Of a stretch of 64,000 nucleotides of DNA, positions 32,177 through 40,399 are shown in pieces. Position 1 is the first letter of the stretch; each line of letters begins with the position of its first letter. Source of the DNA: Corallococcus soli (GTDB lineage Bacteria; Myxococcota; Myxococcia; Myxococcales; Myxococcaceae); contig NZ_JAAIYO010000006.1 of NCBI RefSeq assembly GCF_014930455.1, positions 403,857-467,856 of the forward strand, read 5' to 3'. The notes beneath the pieces are model-generated. The model ran no database searches. It saw only the letters and a program-made list of their open reading frames with translations, and had not been told where the DNA came from. Both the position numbers and the translations under genes were made by a program.

Positions 32177-32214
32177 GTCTTGTCGTCCGGTGGCGTAGGA
32201 GCGCGAGCCTGCCT

Positions 32215-32793
32215 TCAGTGCATGGGCGGGGCGCGGTCCACGTTGGACTCGGCGGCCTGGGCCGAGCCGATGCGCGGCGCGATGCCGTTCTTCACCTGGC
32301 GCAGCAGCGCGGCGCTGAAGGCCTCCAGGTCGTCCGGCTTCCGGGAGGTGATGAGGTTGCCGTCCTCCACCACCTCGCGGTCCACCCAGCGCGCGTTGGC
32401 GTTGATGAGGTCCGTCTTGATGGAGGGGAACGACGTGACGGTGTGGCCGTCCGCGATGTCCGCCTCCACCAGCATCCACGGCCCGTGGCAGATGGCGGCG
32501 ATGGGCTTGTCCGCCTTGAAGAAGTCGCGCACGAAGCCGACCATCTTGATGTCCATGCGCAGGTGGTCCGGGGAATAGCCGCCGGGCACCACGAGCGCGT
32601 CGAAGTCGGCGGCCTTCAGGTCCTTCACCGCCTGCTCCGTCGTGACTTCCGACCCCTTCTTCCCCTTGAGGACCTTGCCTGCCTCCACGCCGATGAGGAC
32701 GGCCTCATGTCCCGCCTGTTTCACCTTCTCGACGGGGACGCTGAGCTCCGAGTCCTCGAAGTCGTTGGCCACGATGAATGCGATGCGCGCCAT
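32215..32793 (-). CDS. DJ-1/PfpI family protein
   Basis: A 192-residue single-domain protein of the DJ-1/PfpI superfamily. The nucleophile elbow AAICHGPW carries Cys102 and His103, and the upstream acid is in FEDSELSVP (Glu12 region). VVPGGYSPDHLRMD is the typical loop of the PfpI and general stress protein 18 branch. Family members act as proteases, glyoxalases or deglycases; which applies here is not readable. The ATG at 32793 is chosen because AGGAGG precedes it. A terminator follows. It is divergent from the sugar dehydrogenase gene. Confidence 0.92.
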   Translation of the reverse strand: MARIAFIVANDFEDSELSVPVEKVKQAGHEAVLIGVEAGKVLKGKKGSEVTTEQAVKDLKAADFDALVVPGGYSPDHLRMDIKMVGFVRDFFKADKPIAAICHGPWMLVEADIADGHTVTSFPSIKTDLINANARWVDREVVEDGNLITSRKPDDLEAFSAALLRQVKNGIAPRIGSAQAAESNVDRAPPMH

Positions 32794-32999
32794 GGAACCG
32801 CCTCCTGCTGGGCGAAGATGTGGATGAACCCGCCCGAGCAAGGTGCCCACGAAGGGGACCAAGACAACGCCGCCCGGGGTCGCTCCCCCCAGCGAGGTGC
32901 GCCCGCCTGCCCCCCTTCCAGGTCCCTGGCGCGCGTTCACTGACGTTTTCGCGCATCCGCCGCCGGAGCACGCCGCCCCCAGGCGCTAGATTCCCCCGC

Positions 33000-34166
33000 A
33001 TGCGCTCCCGACGCCTGCTGTTGTCCGCCCTCGTCGTGCTCTCCGCCTCCGCCTCCGCCTGCCGCAAGAGCCAGGCGCAGGGCACCGCCTCCCCCGCGGA
33101 CTGCGTCCTGGTGGAGGACGGCTGGGGACCGGACGGCACCGTGCCCCTCACCGTGGACGTGGTGGCCGAAGGGCTGGAGGTCCCCTGGGGCGTGGCCTTC
33201 CTGCCAGGCGGGGATGCGCTCGTCACCGAGCGGCCGGGCCGGGTGCGCCTGCTGAAGGGTGGCGCGTTGCAGCCCCAGCCCGTGGCCACGGTGCCCATCG
33301 CGAAGAGCAGCGAGGGGGGCCTGCTGGGCATCGCCGCGCACCCGGACTTCGCGACGAACCGCCAGTTCTACCTGTACGTCACCACGGACGCGGACGGGAA
33401 GGCGCAGAACCGGGTGGAGCGCTGGACGCTGTCGCCGGAGGGCACGAGCGCGACGTTCGAGCGGGTCATCCTGGGCAACATCCCGTCCGCGACCTACCAC
33501 GACGGCGGACGGCTGCGCTTCGGGCCGGACGGCATGCTGTACGTGGGCACCGGCGACGCACGCGAGCCGGACCTCTCCCAGGACCCGGCGAGCACCGCAG
33601 GCAAGCTGCTGCGCCTGACACCCGACGGCGCCGTGCCCCAGGACAATCCCTTTCCAAACTCCCCCACCTTCCTGCTGGGCGTGCGCAACACGCAAGGCTT
33701 TGACTGGAAGGACGCGGCCACGCTGTACCTCACCGACCACGGCCCCAGCGGCGAGACGCTGCGCCGCGCGCACGACGAGGTGAGCGTGGTGAAGGCGGGC
33801 GACAACCTGGGCTGGCCCGGCATCTATTCGTGCGAGACGCAGGACGGCCGCGTCACCCCGTCGCTCACCTTCGACGACGCGATGCCCCCGGGCGGCGCCG
33901 CCGTGTACACCGGCACCGCGATTCCAGAGTGGAAGGACTCCCTGCTCGTGGGCACGCTGGGCTCCCGGCACCTGCACCGGGTGGTGTTCGACGCGCAGTC
34001 CCCGCGCCGGGTGGCCAAGCATGAGGTCTACCTGCGCGACACCCACGGCCGCCTGCGCGACGTGCTGATGGGCCCCGACGGCCACCTGTACGTCACCACC
34101 AGCAACTGCGACGGCCGGGGCGACTGCGGCCCGCGCAAGGACCTGCTGCTGCGCATCCGGCGCTGA
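33000..34166 (+). CDS. PQQ-dependent sugar dehydrogenase-like lipoprotein
   Basis: A 388-residue protein with lipobox ASAC (Cys21) followed by a glucose/sorbosone dehydrogenase beta-propeller. Signature segments are LEVPWGVAFLPGGDALVTER, GLLGIAAHPDF, DGGRLRFGPDGMLYVGTGD and GDNLGWPGIY. Soluble PQQ glucose dehydrogenases share this fold; PQQ and calcium binding are inferred from family. A Cys pair near the end (NCDGRGDCG) may form a disulphide. The ATG at 33000 puts the signal first. It is convergent with the ABC permease, 7 bp apart. Confidence 0.92.
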   Translation: MRSRRLLLSALVVLSASASACRKSQAQGTASPADCVLVEDGWGPDGTVPLTVDVVAEGLEVPWGVAFLPGGDALVTERPGRVRLLKGGALQPQPVATVPIAKSSEGGLLGIAAHPDFATNRQFYLYVTTDADGKAQNRVERWTLSPEGTSATFERVILGNIPSATYHDGGRLRFGPDGMLYVGTGDAREPDLSQDPASTAGKLLRLTPDGAVPQDNPFPNSPTFLLGVRNTQGFDWKDAATLYLTDHGPSGETLRRAHDEVSVVKAGDNLGWPGIYSCETQDGRVTPSLTFDDAMPPGGAAVYTGTAIPEWKDSLLVGTLGSRHLHRVVFDAQSPRRVAKHEVYLRDTHGRLRDVLMGPDGHLYVTTSNCDGRGDCGPRKDLLLRIRR

Positions 34167-34173
34167 CGCCGGG

Positions 34174-34977
34174 TCAGGTGACGCTTTCAGCGCTGTAGCG
34201 GGCCAGCAGGCCGGTGCGCACCGCGTAGCGGTAGACCCACTGGAAGACCAGGCCCGCCAGCACGATGTCCAGCACCGCGAGCCCCAGGCCCCAGCCCAGC
34301 ATGGCGCCGGAGAACTCCCCTCCGGCCACCAGCGTGCGCACGCCTTCAAAGACATACGACGGGGGCAGCGCGCGCGACACCCACTGCATCCACTCCGGCA
34401 GCGTGGACAGGGGATAGAAGACCCCCACGAAGGGCGACAGCAGGCTGGGGATGGGCCAGACGAACCACTCCGCCGCCGGCCCCAGGCGCAGCACCAGCGC
34501 GCTGCCGAGGATGCCCAGCGCGATGCCGAACAGGAAGAGGATGAGGATGAAGGGCACGAACATCACGCCGTAGGCGGCGAAGGACAGGCCGAACACCGTG
34601 GTGGACAGCAGGAGCATCACGAGCAACCCGATGGCGCTCGTCGCGATGCTCGTCAGCACCAGGCCGCTCACGTACTCCGCCAGGGTGAGCGGCGCGGCGA
34701 AGACGTTGAGGAAGTTGCGGGACCAGACGTCCTCGAAGAACCCCATGGTCATGCCCTGCATCACCCGCGCGAAGAAGTCCCACAGCAGCACCGCGCCCAG
34801 CAGCGCGGGCACGAAGTCGTAGCCGCGCGAAGCGACGCTGTTGAGGTAGCGGGTCATGAACCCCCACAGCACCATGTCGATGGCCACGAACGCGAACAGC
34901 GGCACGACGCGCGCGAAGTTGCCCTTGTAGAGATAGAACTGGCGCAGGGCGACGCCCGCGATGCGGCTGGCTTTCAT
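34174..34977 (-). CDS. ABC-2 type transporter permease
   Basis: A 267-residue membrane protein with six predicted helices, the layout of ABC-2 exporters. The N-terminal cytoplasmic helix (ALRQFYLYKGNFARV) precedes the first helix, and the late part contains FYPLSTLPEWMQWVSRALPPSYVFEG, the usual ABC-2 amphipathic segment. Its ATG overlaps the stop of the ATPase gene (ATGA at 34974-34977), so the two subunits are coupled. The substrate could be a drug, lipid or polysaccharide; nothing in the context decides. Confidence 0.92.
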   Translation of the reverse strand: MKASRIAGVALRQFYLYKGNFARVVPLFAFVAIDMVLWGFMTRYLNSVASRGYDFVPALLGAVLLWDFFARVMQGMTMGFFEDVWSRNFLNVFAAPLTLAEYVSGLVLTSIATSAIGLLVMLLLSTTVFGLSFAAYGVMFVPFILILFLFGIALGILGSALVLRLGPAAEWFVWPIPSLLSPFVGVFYPLSTLPEWMQWVSRALPPSYVFEGVRTLVAGGEFSGAMLGWGLGLAVLDIVLAGLVFQWVYRYAVRTGLLARYSAESVT

Positions 34978-35768
34978 GGGGCCGGGTGCCTTTCCAGGGC
35001 CAGGGGTTCGTTCGCCACGGCGATGAACAGCTCCTCCAGCGTCTTGTGGCCGTGCTCGCCGGGCAGCGTCCTGGGGTCTCCCTGGAGCAGCACCCTGCCG
35101 CGCGACATGAAGAGGACGCGGTCACAGACGGCCTCCACTTCATACATGTTGTGGGACGTCCACAGCACGCCGCTGTCGCCCTTCGCCGCGAACGCGCGGA
35201 TGCGCTCGCGGATGTCCACCGCCGTGGCCGGGTCCAGCGACGCGGTGGGTTCGTCCAGGAGCAGCAGGCGCGGCTGGTTGAGCATGGCCTTGGCCAGCGA
35301 CACGCGCGTCTGCTCGCCGGAGGACAGCACGCCGCACTTGGTGTCCCGGAAGCGCTGGAGGTCGTACTCGGTGAGCAGCGCTTCGATGCGGGCGGACAGG
35401 CCCTCCACGCCGTAGATGAGGCCGAAGACGCGCAGGTTCTGCGCCACGGTGAGGTTGCCGGGCAGGGGCGCGTAGACGGCGGCGAAGTTGGTGCGCTCCA
35501 GCGCCTGCACCCGGCGGGAGGCCAGGTCCACGCCCTCGATGTGGATGGTGCCGGAGGTGGGCTCCAGTACGCCCAGGAGCATGTTGATGGTGGTGCTCTT
35601 GCCCGCGCCGTTGGGCCCGAGCAGGCCCACCACCTCCCGGCGCCCGACCTGGAAGGTGATGCCGTCCACGGCCATGCGGTCGCCGTAGGCCTTGCGCAGC
35701 GCTGAGACGGAGAGCACCGGGGGTGCGGTGGAGGTGGGGGTCGTCACGGTCGTTGCTGTACCACGCAC
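34974..35768 (-). CDS. ABC-2 transporter ATP-binding protein
   Basis: A 264-residue ATPase with Walker A GPNGAGKST, signature LSSGEQTRVSLAKAM, Walker B LLLLDEPTASLDP and the H-loop His in LWTSHNMYEVE. The signature has SSGEQ instead of the usual SGGQ. The N-terminus has a Thr/Pro-rich tail of about 17 residues; the GTG start at 35768 is uncertain and a GTG at 35747 would remove seven residues. It is paired with the permease by an ATGA overlap and is divergent from the antiporter operon. Confidence 0.93.
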   Translation of the reverse strand: MRGTATTVTTPTSTAPPVLSVSALRKAYGDRMAVDGITFQVGRREVVGLLGPNGAGKSTTINMLLGVLEPTSGTIHIEGVDLASRRVQALERTNFAAVYAPLPGNLTVAQNLRVFGLIYGVEGLSARIEALLTEYDLQRFRDTKCGVLSSGEQTRVSLAKAMLNQPRLLLLDEPTASLDPATAVDIRERIRAFAAKGDSGVLWTSHNMYEVEAVCDRVLFMSRGRVLLQGDPRTLPGEHGHKTLEELFIAVANEPLALERHPAP

Positions 35769-35922
35769 CCGCCCTCCCGCCAGGGCATGACCGGGGCGGG
35801 GAGGCAGGCGGGCAGGGCTCCGGGCATCCGGCGGAGGGGAGGGGGAAAAGGAAGCGGTGGTCGTGCACCCGTCCCGCGATTCTGGAAAACTCCGTTATCC
35901 CCTGGCGCCTGGTGGAGTCGTC

Positions 35923-37512
35923 GTGCTGCTGGAAGTCCCCATCCTCATCGGCCTGATGGTGGCGGCCATCGCACTCGCGATCGCCGCCAAGCGGGCCAAC
36001 GTCCCCTATAACGTCGCACTCGTCTTGGGTGGCCTGCTGATTTCGGTAGGCCACCTGCTCCCGGGAGTGCCGCCGCTCAATCCGCAGGTGGTGTTCCTCA
36101 TCTGTCTGCCTTTGTTGTTGTTCGAGGGCGGCATCATGGCCGACCTCAATGGCATCCGCGCCAACGCCATCTCCATTGGGTTGTTGTCCACGCTGGGCAT
36201 GGCCCTGGCGATTGGCGCCACCGGCGCGGCGCTGCACGTCATGCTGGACCTGGCGTGGGGGCCCGCGCTGCTGCTGGGCTCCATCCTCGCCGTCACCGAC
36301 ACGGTCTCCATCCTGTATGCCTTCCGCCGCGCGCCGGTGCCGGGGAGGCTCTCTGGCATCATCCAGGGTGAGAGCCTCTTCAACGACGGCACCGCGCTGG
36401 TGGCGTACACCGCCATCGCGGCGGTGGTGGCCGGTGGGCATGCGCCCACCATGGGTTCGCTGGGCGGCCACGTGCTGCTCGCGTCCGTGGGCGGCGCGGT
36501 GGTGGGTCTGGGACTGGGCCTGCTGGGTGGCTTCATCATCCGGCGCACGGAGGATCCGCTCGCGGAGATCATGGTGACGACGGCCGTGGCGCTGGCGTCG
36601 TACGTGGTGGCGGAGGAGGTGCACCTGTCGGGCGCCATCTCCGCGGTGGTCGCGGGGCTCGCGGTGGGCGTGACGCTCCGGCGCGAGGTGCCGCCGCAGA
36701 GCCAGGTGGCCATCCACTCCTTCTGGGAGTACGCCACCTTCGGCGTCAACACGTTCCTGTTCCTCTCCGTGGGCCTGGACACGCGGCCGGAGGCGCTCCA
36801 GGGACACCTGCCGGACGTGGGCATCGCGGTGGTGGCCGTGGTGCTGGGCCGCGCGGTGGCCGTCTACGTGCCCTTCCTGCTGCTCAAGCTGTTCAAGCCC
36901 GCGGAGAGCATCCCGGTGCGCTGGCAGCACGTCTTCCTGGTGGGCAACATCAAGGGAGCGCTGTCCATCGGTCTGGCCCTGGGCCTGCCGGAGAACACGC
37001 CCGCGCGCGAGCAGCTGGTGGCCATCGCCTTCGGCGTGACGCTGGTGTCCACGGTGGGCCAGGGGCTGGCGCTCACGGGCGTGCTCAAGTGGCTGGGCCT
37101 GTTCCAGCAGGACGCGGTGGCGCTGGAGATGGCGGGGCAGCGGGGCAAGCTCATCGCCAGCCGCGCGGCGCACGTGGAGCTGGACGCGTTGCACACGCAG
37201 GGCCTGCTGCCCAGGGCGGCCTATGAGCACCTGCGCAGCGAGTACCAGGTGAACATCGCCCGGGCGGAGCGGGAGCTGCGGCGCATCAGCGAGCAGCACC
37301 TGGCCGAGGGGGCGAGGGACCTCTTGAGCATGCGGCGGCGGCTCATCGACGCGGAGCGCACGGCGTTGCAGGGGGCCCGGCGCAACGGGCTGATTCCTGA
37401 GGCGACGGCGGAGAAGATGCTGGCGCACCTGGACGCGCGGATGTTGGACCTGGAGAAGGTGTTGCACGGCGGCAGCGCGAGCAAGGACATCAAGGAGCAC
37501 GGAGCCACATGA
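35923..37512 (+). CDS. CPA1-family cation:proton antiporter with cytoplasmic tail
   Basis: A 529-residue antiporter with 12 or 13 predicted membrane helices in residues 1-405. GESLFNDGTALVAY is the CPA1 ion-binding motif, and the upstream LAVTDTVSILYAFR and later FLFLSVGLDTRP fit Na+(or K+)/H+ exchangers of the NhaP/NHE type. Residues 410-529 form a charged helical tail. A GTG start at 35923 is chosen because GGTGGAG sits six bases upstream and the first helix starts at once; a GTG at 35857 adds 22 unlikely residues. Its stop overlaps the start of an RCK-cNMP gene (ATGA), which suggests that gene encodes its gating subunit. Confidence 0.9.
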   Translation: MLLEVPILIGLMVAAIALAIAAKRANVPYNVALVLGGLLISVGHLLPGVPPLNPQVVFLICLPLLLFEGGIMADLNGIRANAISIGLLSTLGMALAIGATGAALHVMLDLAWGPALLLGSILAVTDTVSILYAFRRAPVPGRLSGIIQGESLFNDGTALVAYTAIAAVVAGGHAPTMGSLGGHVLLASVGGAVVGLGLGLLGGFIIRRTEDPLAEIMVTTAVALASYVVAEEVHLSGAISAVVAGLAVGVTLRREVPPQSQVAIHSFWEYATFGVNTFLFLSVGLDTRPEALQGHLPDVGIAVVAVVLGRAVAVYVPFLLLKLFKPAESIPVRWQHVFLVGNIKGALSIGLALGLPENTPAREQLVAIAFGVTLVSTVGQGLALTGVLKWLGLFQQDAVALEMAGQRGKLIASRAAHVELDALHTQGLLPRAAYEHLRSEYQVNIARAERELRRISEQHLAEGARDLLSMRRRLIDAERTALQGARRNGLIPEATAEKMLAHLDARMLDLEKVLHGGSASKDIKEHGAT

Positions 37513-38645
37513 GGATCGTCATCGCGGGGGGAGGACGGGTGGGCGGCGCGCTGGCGGCGCGGCTCGTGTCGGAGCACCACACGGTGACGGTCATCGAACG
37601 CGATGCGGGCATCTGCGCGCGCCTCTTCGAAGAGGTGGGCGTGGTGACGGTGTGCGGTGACGCCACGAATCCGCGCGTGCTGGAGGCGGCGGGCATCAGC
37701 TCCGCGGACGTGGCGGCGGCGGTGCTGGCGCACGACCCGGCGAACCTGGCGTTCACGATGCTGGTGCGCGCGGTGTCCAGCGCGCGCCTAATGGTGCGCA
37801 TGCTGGACACGAACTACCGTGAGGCGTACCGGCTGGCGGGCGTGAAGGAGCTGGTGGCGGAGGCGGACGTGGTGGTGGCGAAGATGACCACCGCCATCGA
37901 CTTCCCGCAGGTGTCCGGGTCGCTGCCGCTCACCAGCAGTGACGCGCTCCTGTTCGAGCTGGCCATTCCGGCGCGCGCCCGGGTGTCGGGGCAGACGGTG
38001 GCGCAGGTGCGCGCCCTGGAGGGCTTCCCGCGCGAGTGCATCTTCATCGCGCTGGTGGACCCGCAGGGCCACACGGCGCTGCCGGAGGGCAACACGCAGC
38101 TGCGCGCCGGCTACACGGTCATCCTGGTGGCGCGCCGCGCGCAGGTGGCGACGGCGGTGGAGTTCCTCACCGCGGAGCCGCCGCTGGGCGAGGGGCTGGC
38201 GTCGTCGCTGGCGCAGACGCTGCGCAAGCTGGACTTCCTGGCGCCGCTGCGTGACGACGAGCTGGAGAACGTGGCGCGCGGCGCGGAGCTGCTCCAGAAG
38301 CCCGCGGGCACGGAGCTGTTCCGCCAGGGCGACCCGGGGGAGACCTTCTACGTGGTCGTCTCCGGCGAGGTGGCGATGAAGGACGCCTCGCGGCAGACGG
38401 TGGCCACGGTGAAGCAGGGCGGCTTCTTCGGGGAGCTGGCGCTGCTCACCGGCGAGCCGCGCAACGCCTCCGCCGTCACCACCACCCCGTGCGAGCTGGC
38501 CGCCGTGGGCCGCGAGGACTTCCGGGGCGTGATGATGGCCAACCCCGCCGTCGCGCTGGAGATGAGCCGCATCCTGGGCCAGCGCCTCTCCCGCGTGCAG
38601 GGGGGCCAGTCGGCGCCCAAGCGGCGCGGGCTGTTCGGCCGCTGA
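37509..38645 (+). CDS. RCK (TrkA-N/TrkA-C) protein with cyclic-nucleotide-binding domain
   Basis: A 378-residue cytoplasmic protein. Residues 1-120 are a TrkA-N Rossmann fold with GGGRVGGALAA (dinucleotide loop), the acid of VTVIERDAG, and CGDATNPRVLEAAG. Residues 135-220 form TrkA-C. Residues 240-360 are a cNMP-binding (Crp-like) domain with FRQGDPGETFYVVVSGEV and GGFFGELALLTGEPRNASA, where a Thr-Ala pair after Arg would hold the phosphate. RCK domains gate K+ channels and some antiporters through NAD(H), ATP/ADP or c-di-AMP. Fused cNMP domains suggest additional control by a cyclic nucleotide. ATGA overlap couples it to the antiporter. Confidence 0.92.
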   Translation: MRIVIAGGGRVGGALAARLVSEHHTVTVIERDAGICARLFEEVGVVTVCGDATNPRVLEAAGISSADVAAAVLAHDPANLAFTMLVRAVSSARLMVRMLDTNYREAYRLAGVKELVAEADVVVAKMTTAIDFPQVSGSLPLTSSDALLFELAIPARARVSGQTVAQVRALEGFPRECIFIALVDPQGHTALPEGNTQLRAGYTVILVARRAQVATAVEFLTAEPPLGEGLASSLAQTLRKLDFLAPLRDDELENVARGAELLQKPAGTELFRQGDPGETFYVVVSGEVAMKDASRQTVATVKQGGFFGELALLTGEPRNASAVTTTPCELAAVGREDFRGVMMANPAVALEMSRILGQRLSRVQGGQSAPKRRGLFGR

Positions 38646-38694
38646 GATGACGACAGGGCCCACCTCGCGCAGGCCCTGGTCGCGCTGACGCGTC

Positions 38695-38730
38695 GGCTTC
38701 AGGCGGAGAAGCGAATCCCCGCCTGAAGCC
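38695..38730. terminator. Bidirectional terminator
   Basis: A perfect 12-bp stem, GGCTTCAGGCGG (38695-38706) with CCGCCTGAAGCC (38719-38730), with a 12-base loop. It separates the RCK-cNMP gene from the convergent lipoprotein gene. Confidence 0.7.
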
Positions 38731-38738
38731 CGCCCGCG

Positions 38739-39173
38739 TCATGGGCTGACGAGGAGGACGCGAGGCCCTTCCGCGCTGTTGCCCGAGTCGACGGAGATGA
38801 AGAGCGGCACGTCCCGCGGAATCGGCTCCGTCGAGCGGAGCGTCACCGTCGCGCCCTCGACAGGCGACACCTTCACGCATTCGCGCACGCCCGTGACGTA
38901 CTTCGGAACCTCGACGGTGCGGTCCTTGGATCTGCCCACGGGACTGCCTTCGTACCAGGCGATGTCCACGCACTGGGACCACCCCTTCTCCTCGTCGTCA
39001 CAGGTGTCCAGCTTCGACCCGTCGATGGGCAGACAGGTCAGGACGAGCGTCACGGTGACATGGTCGTCCGCGTCCCGGGTCGCGGTGGCGGCCCGGACTC
39101 CCACGACGTCGAAGTCCGGTCCACACGCGGACAGCAGCCCACCCAGGGCCAGGGCAATGAAGGTCTTGTGCAT
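38739..39173 (-). CDS. Lipoprotein, twin of the upstream gene
   Basis: A 144-residue lipoprotein with lipobox LSAC (Cys17). The mature part starts DVVGVRAATATRDADD and has strands HVTVTLVLTC, WSQCVDIAWYEG, ECVKVSPVEGATVTLRS, giving four mature cysteines. It aligns with the next gene upstream (39192-39605) over its full length. The two are probably a tandem duplication and share an operon. A single Ig-like or lipocalin-sized domain is possible. Function unknown. Confidence 0.75.
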   Translation of the reverse strand: MHKTFIALALGGLLSACGPDFDVVGVRAATATRDADDHVTVTLVLTCLPIDGSKLDTCDDEEKGWSQCVDIAWYEGSPVGRSKDRTVEVPKYVTGVRECVKVSPVEGATVTLRSTEPIPRDVPLFISVDSGNSAEGPRVLLVSP

Positions 39174-39191
39174 GGTCGTCTCCAGGGGCCG

Positions 39192-39605
39192 TCAGGGATT
39201 GGCGAGGATGATGCCCGTCGCGAGGGGATCCGCCTGGATGAGGATTCGCAGGCCAGGGTCCTTCGCCATCGCGTCAGGCGACGTCAGCGTCACCCGCGTG
39301 CCTTCGATGGAGGGGACCTTCTGGCACTGCTCCACCGTCGTCAGGGGGCTTTCGAAGCGGAGGTCGTCTGCCGCGTACCAGCGCGCGGAGACACAGATGC
39401 GGTCGTCATCCGCATCGCACCGTCCATCCGCCCGGGGCAGGCCGTAGACCTCCTGACAGGCCAGGGTGACCGCGACGGACACGCGCTCATCCTCGAGCCG
39501 CGAGGCCGTGGCCTCCCGCACTCCGGCGGCTTCGAGCCCGGGCTCGCAGCCCGCGGCGGTGAGCGCCAACAGCATGGACAGGATGGGATGGGGCCTGGGT
39601 CGCAC
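39192..39605 (-). CDS. Lipoprotein, paralogue of the downstream gene
   Basis: A 137-residue lipoprotein with lipobox AAGC (Cys20). It shares with its 38739-39173 neighbour the order GVREATASRLED, a strand ending LAC, DRICVSARWYA, QCQKVPSIEGTRVTLTSPD and a final hydrophobic segment. The spacing between the two genes is 18 bp on the same strand, so they form an operon. The cysteine positions are mostly conserved between the two, suggesting the same disulphides. Function unknown. Confidence 0.75.
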   Translation of the reverse strand: MRPRPHPILSMLLALTAAGCEPGLEAAGVREATASRLEDERVSVAVTLACQEVYGLPRADGRCDADDDRICVSARWYAADDLRFESPLTTVEQCQKVPSIEGTRVTLTSPDAMAKDPGLRILIQADPLATGIILANP

Positions 39606-39772
39606 GCGGGTTCCTCCTCACAGGGGATGGGACCCGCTCGCCTTAGCAACGCCTGTGCCCGCGGGCAGACAGGCACCTGCCCCGAGGGAGGACCGCGTGT
39701 GCACTGACACGCGTGTCCCGATTCCAGAACAGCGGACGCCCCGCGCTCCTGACAAGGCTGTCCTGCTTTGCC

Positions 39773-40324
39773 CTACGTGGCCTGCTTGAGGCGGCCGCAC
39801 ACCGCGGAGGCCACCAGGAAGCCCTTGCTGAAGGTGTTGCGGAAGCCGTTGTAGAGCGTCGTCACGCCCGGCACGTTGGCGATCATGTCCGCGAAGCTCC
39901 ACATCTCCTCGTGCGCGTGGATGAGCGGCAGCGCTTCCCCGCCGTCCTCGCCGCGCTGGAGCGTGAAGTCGAACACCAGGATGGTGCGCAGGGGATAGGT
40001 GTACAGCCAGGCGAACTGCTTGAGGTTCATCACCCCGTCCACCATCGCCCGGCCGCTCTTCCCATCCGGCTCCAACTGGATGTTGAGCTGGAAGATGTCG
40101 AAGTCGAAGCGGAACATGCAATGGAAGCCCGCCGCGCCCTTGCGGTACGTCTCCTTGCCGCCGCCCTTCTGCCAGGGGTCGGTGAAGGTGACGTCGTCGG
40201 CGATCATCGGCATCAGCTCTTCGTCCAGGACCCTCGCGGGGACCGTCGTGTCGTAGAGCAGACGCGTGACCTCCCGGAAGCGCGCCTCCAGCTGTTCAAT
40301 CAGTGCCTGCTCCGCCTTGCGCAT
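39773..40324 (-). CDS. NTF2-like protein (DUF2358-type)
   Basis: A 183-residue protein without signal peptide. MPMIADDVTFTDPWQKGGGKETYRKG is the pattern of SnoaL/NTF2-like folds (helix, then F-DP loop, then helix), followed by strands such as AMVDGVMNLKQFAWLY and TILVFDFTLQRGEDGG and an end with EEMWSFADMI. DUF2358 proteins of this kind are found in plants and bacteria without a known function. It starts 75 bp downstream of the TPR gene on the same strand and may be co-transcribed. Confidence 0.78.
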   Translation of the reverse strand: MRKAEQALIEQLEARFREVTRLLYDTTVPARVLDEELMPMIADDVTFTDPWQKGGGKETYRKGAAGFHCMFRFDFDIFQLNIQLEPDGKSGRAMVDGVMNLKQFAWLYTYPLRTILVFDFTLQRGEDGGEALPLIHAHEEMWSFADMIANVPGVTTLYNGFRNTFSKGFLVASAVCGRLKQAT

Positions 40325-40399
40325 TCGCGCCCCCCTGCCCGTCGTGGGCCGTGGCCAGGAAGGTAGGCACGGGGGCGGGCTCGGGGAAGACGGGGTGCG

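Larger units (their letters stand above)
31809..32214. other. 406-bp intergenic region holding promoter, dyad and terminator
   Basis: This spacer lies between two minus-strand genes. It holds a sigma-70 promoter for the DUF4388-roadblock gene (31866-31895), an inverted repeat about 25 bp upstream of its -35 box (31910-31931), and the terminator of the DJ-1/PfpI gene (32139-32176). The 31860-32000 part is less GC-rich than the coding regions. I see no gene. Confidence 0.6.

Noticed and set aside
35140..37500. Minus-strand 786-codon frame opposite the antiporter
   Set aside because: The antiporter on the plus strand has full CPA1 motifs; the antisense frame is His/Gln/Arg-rich with no recognisable domain.
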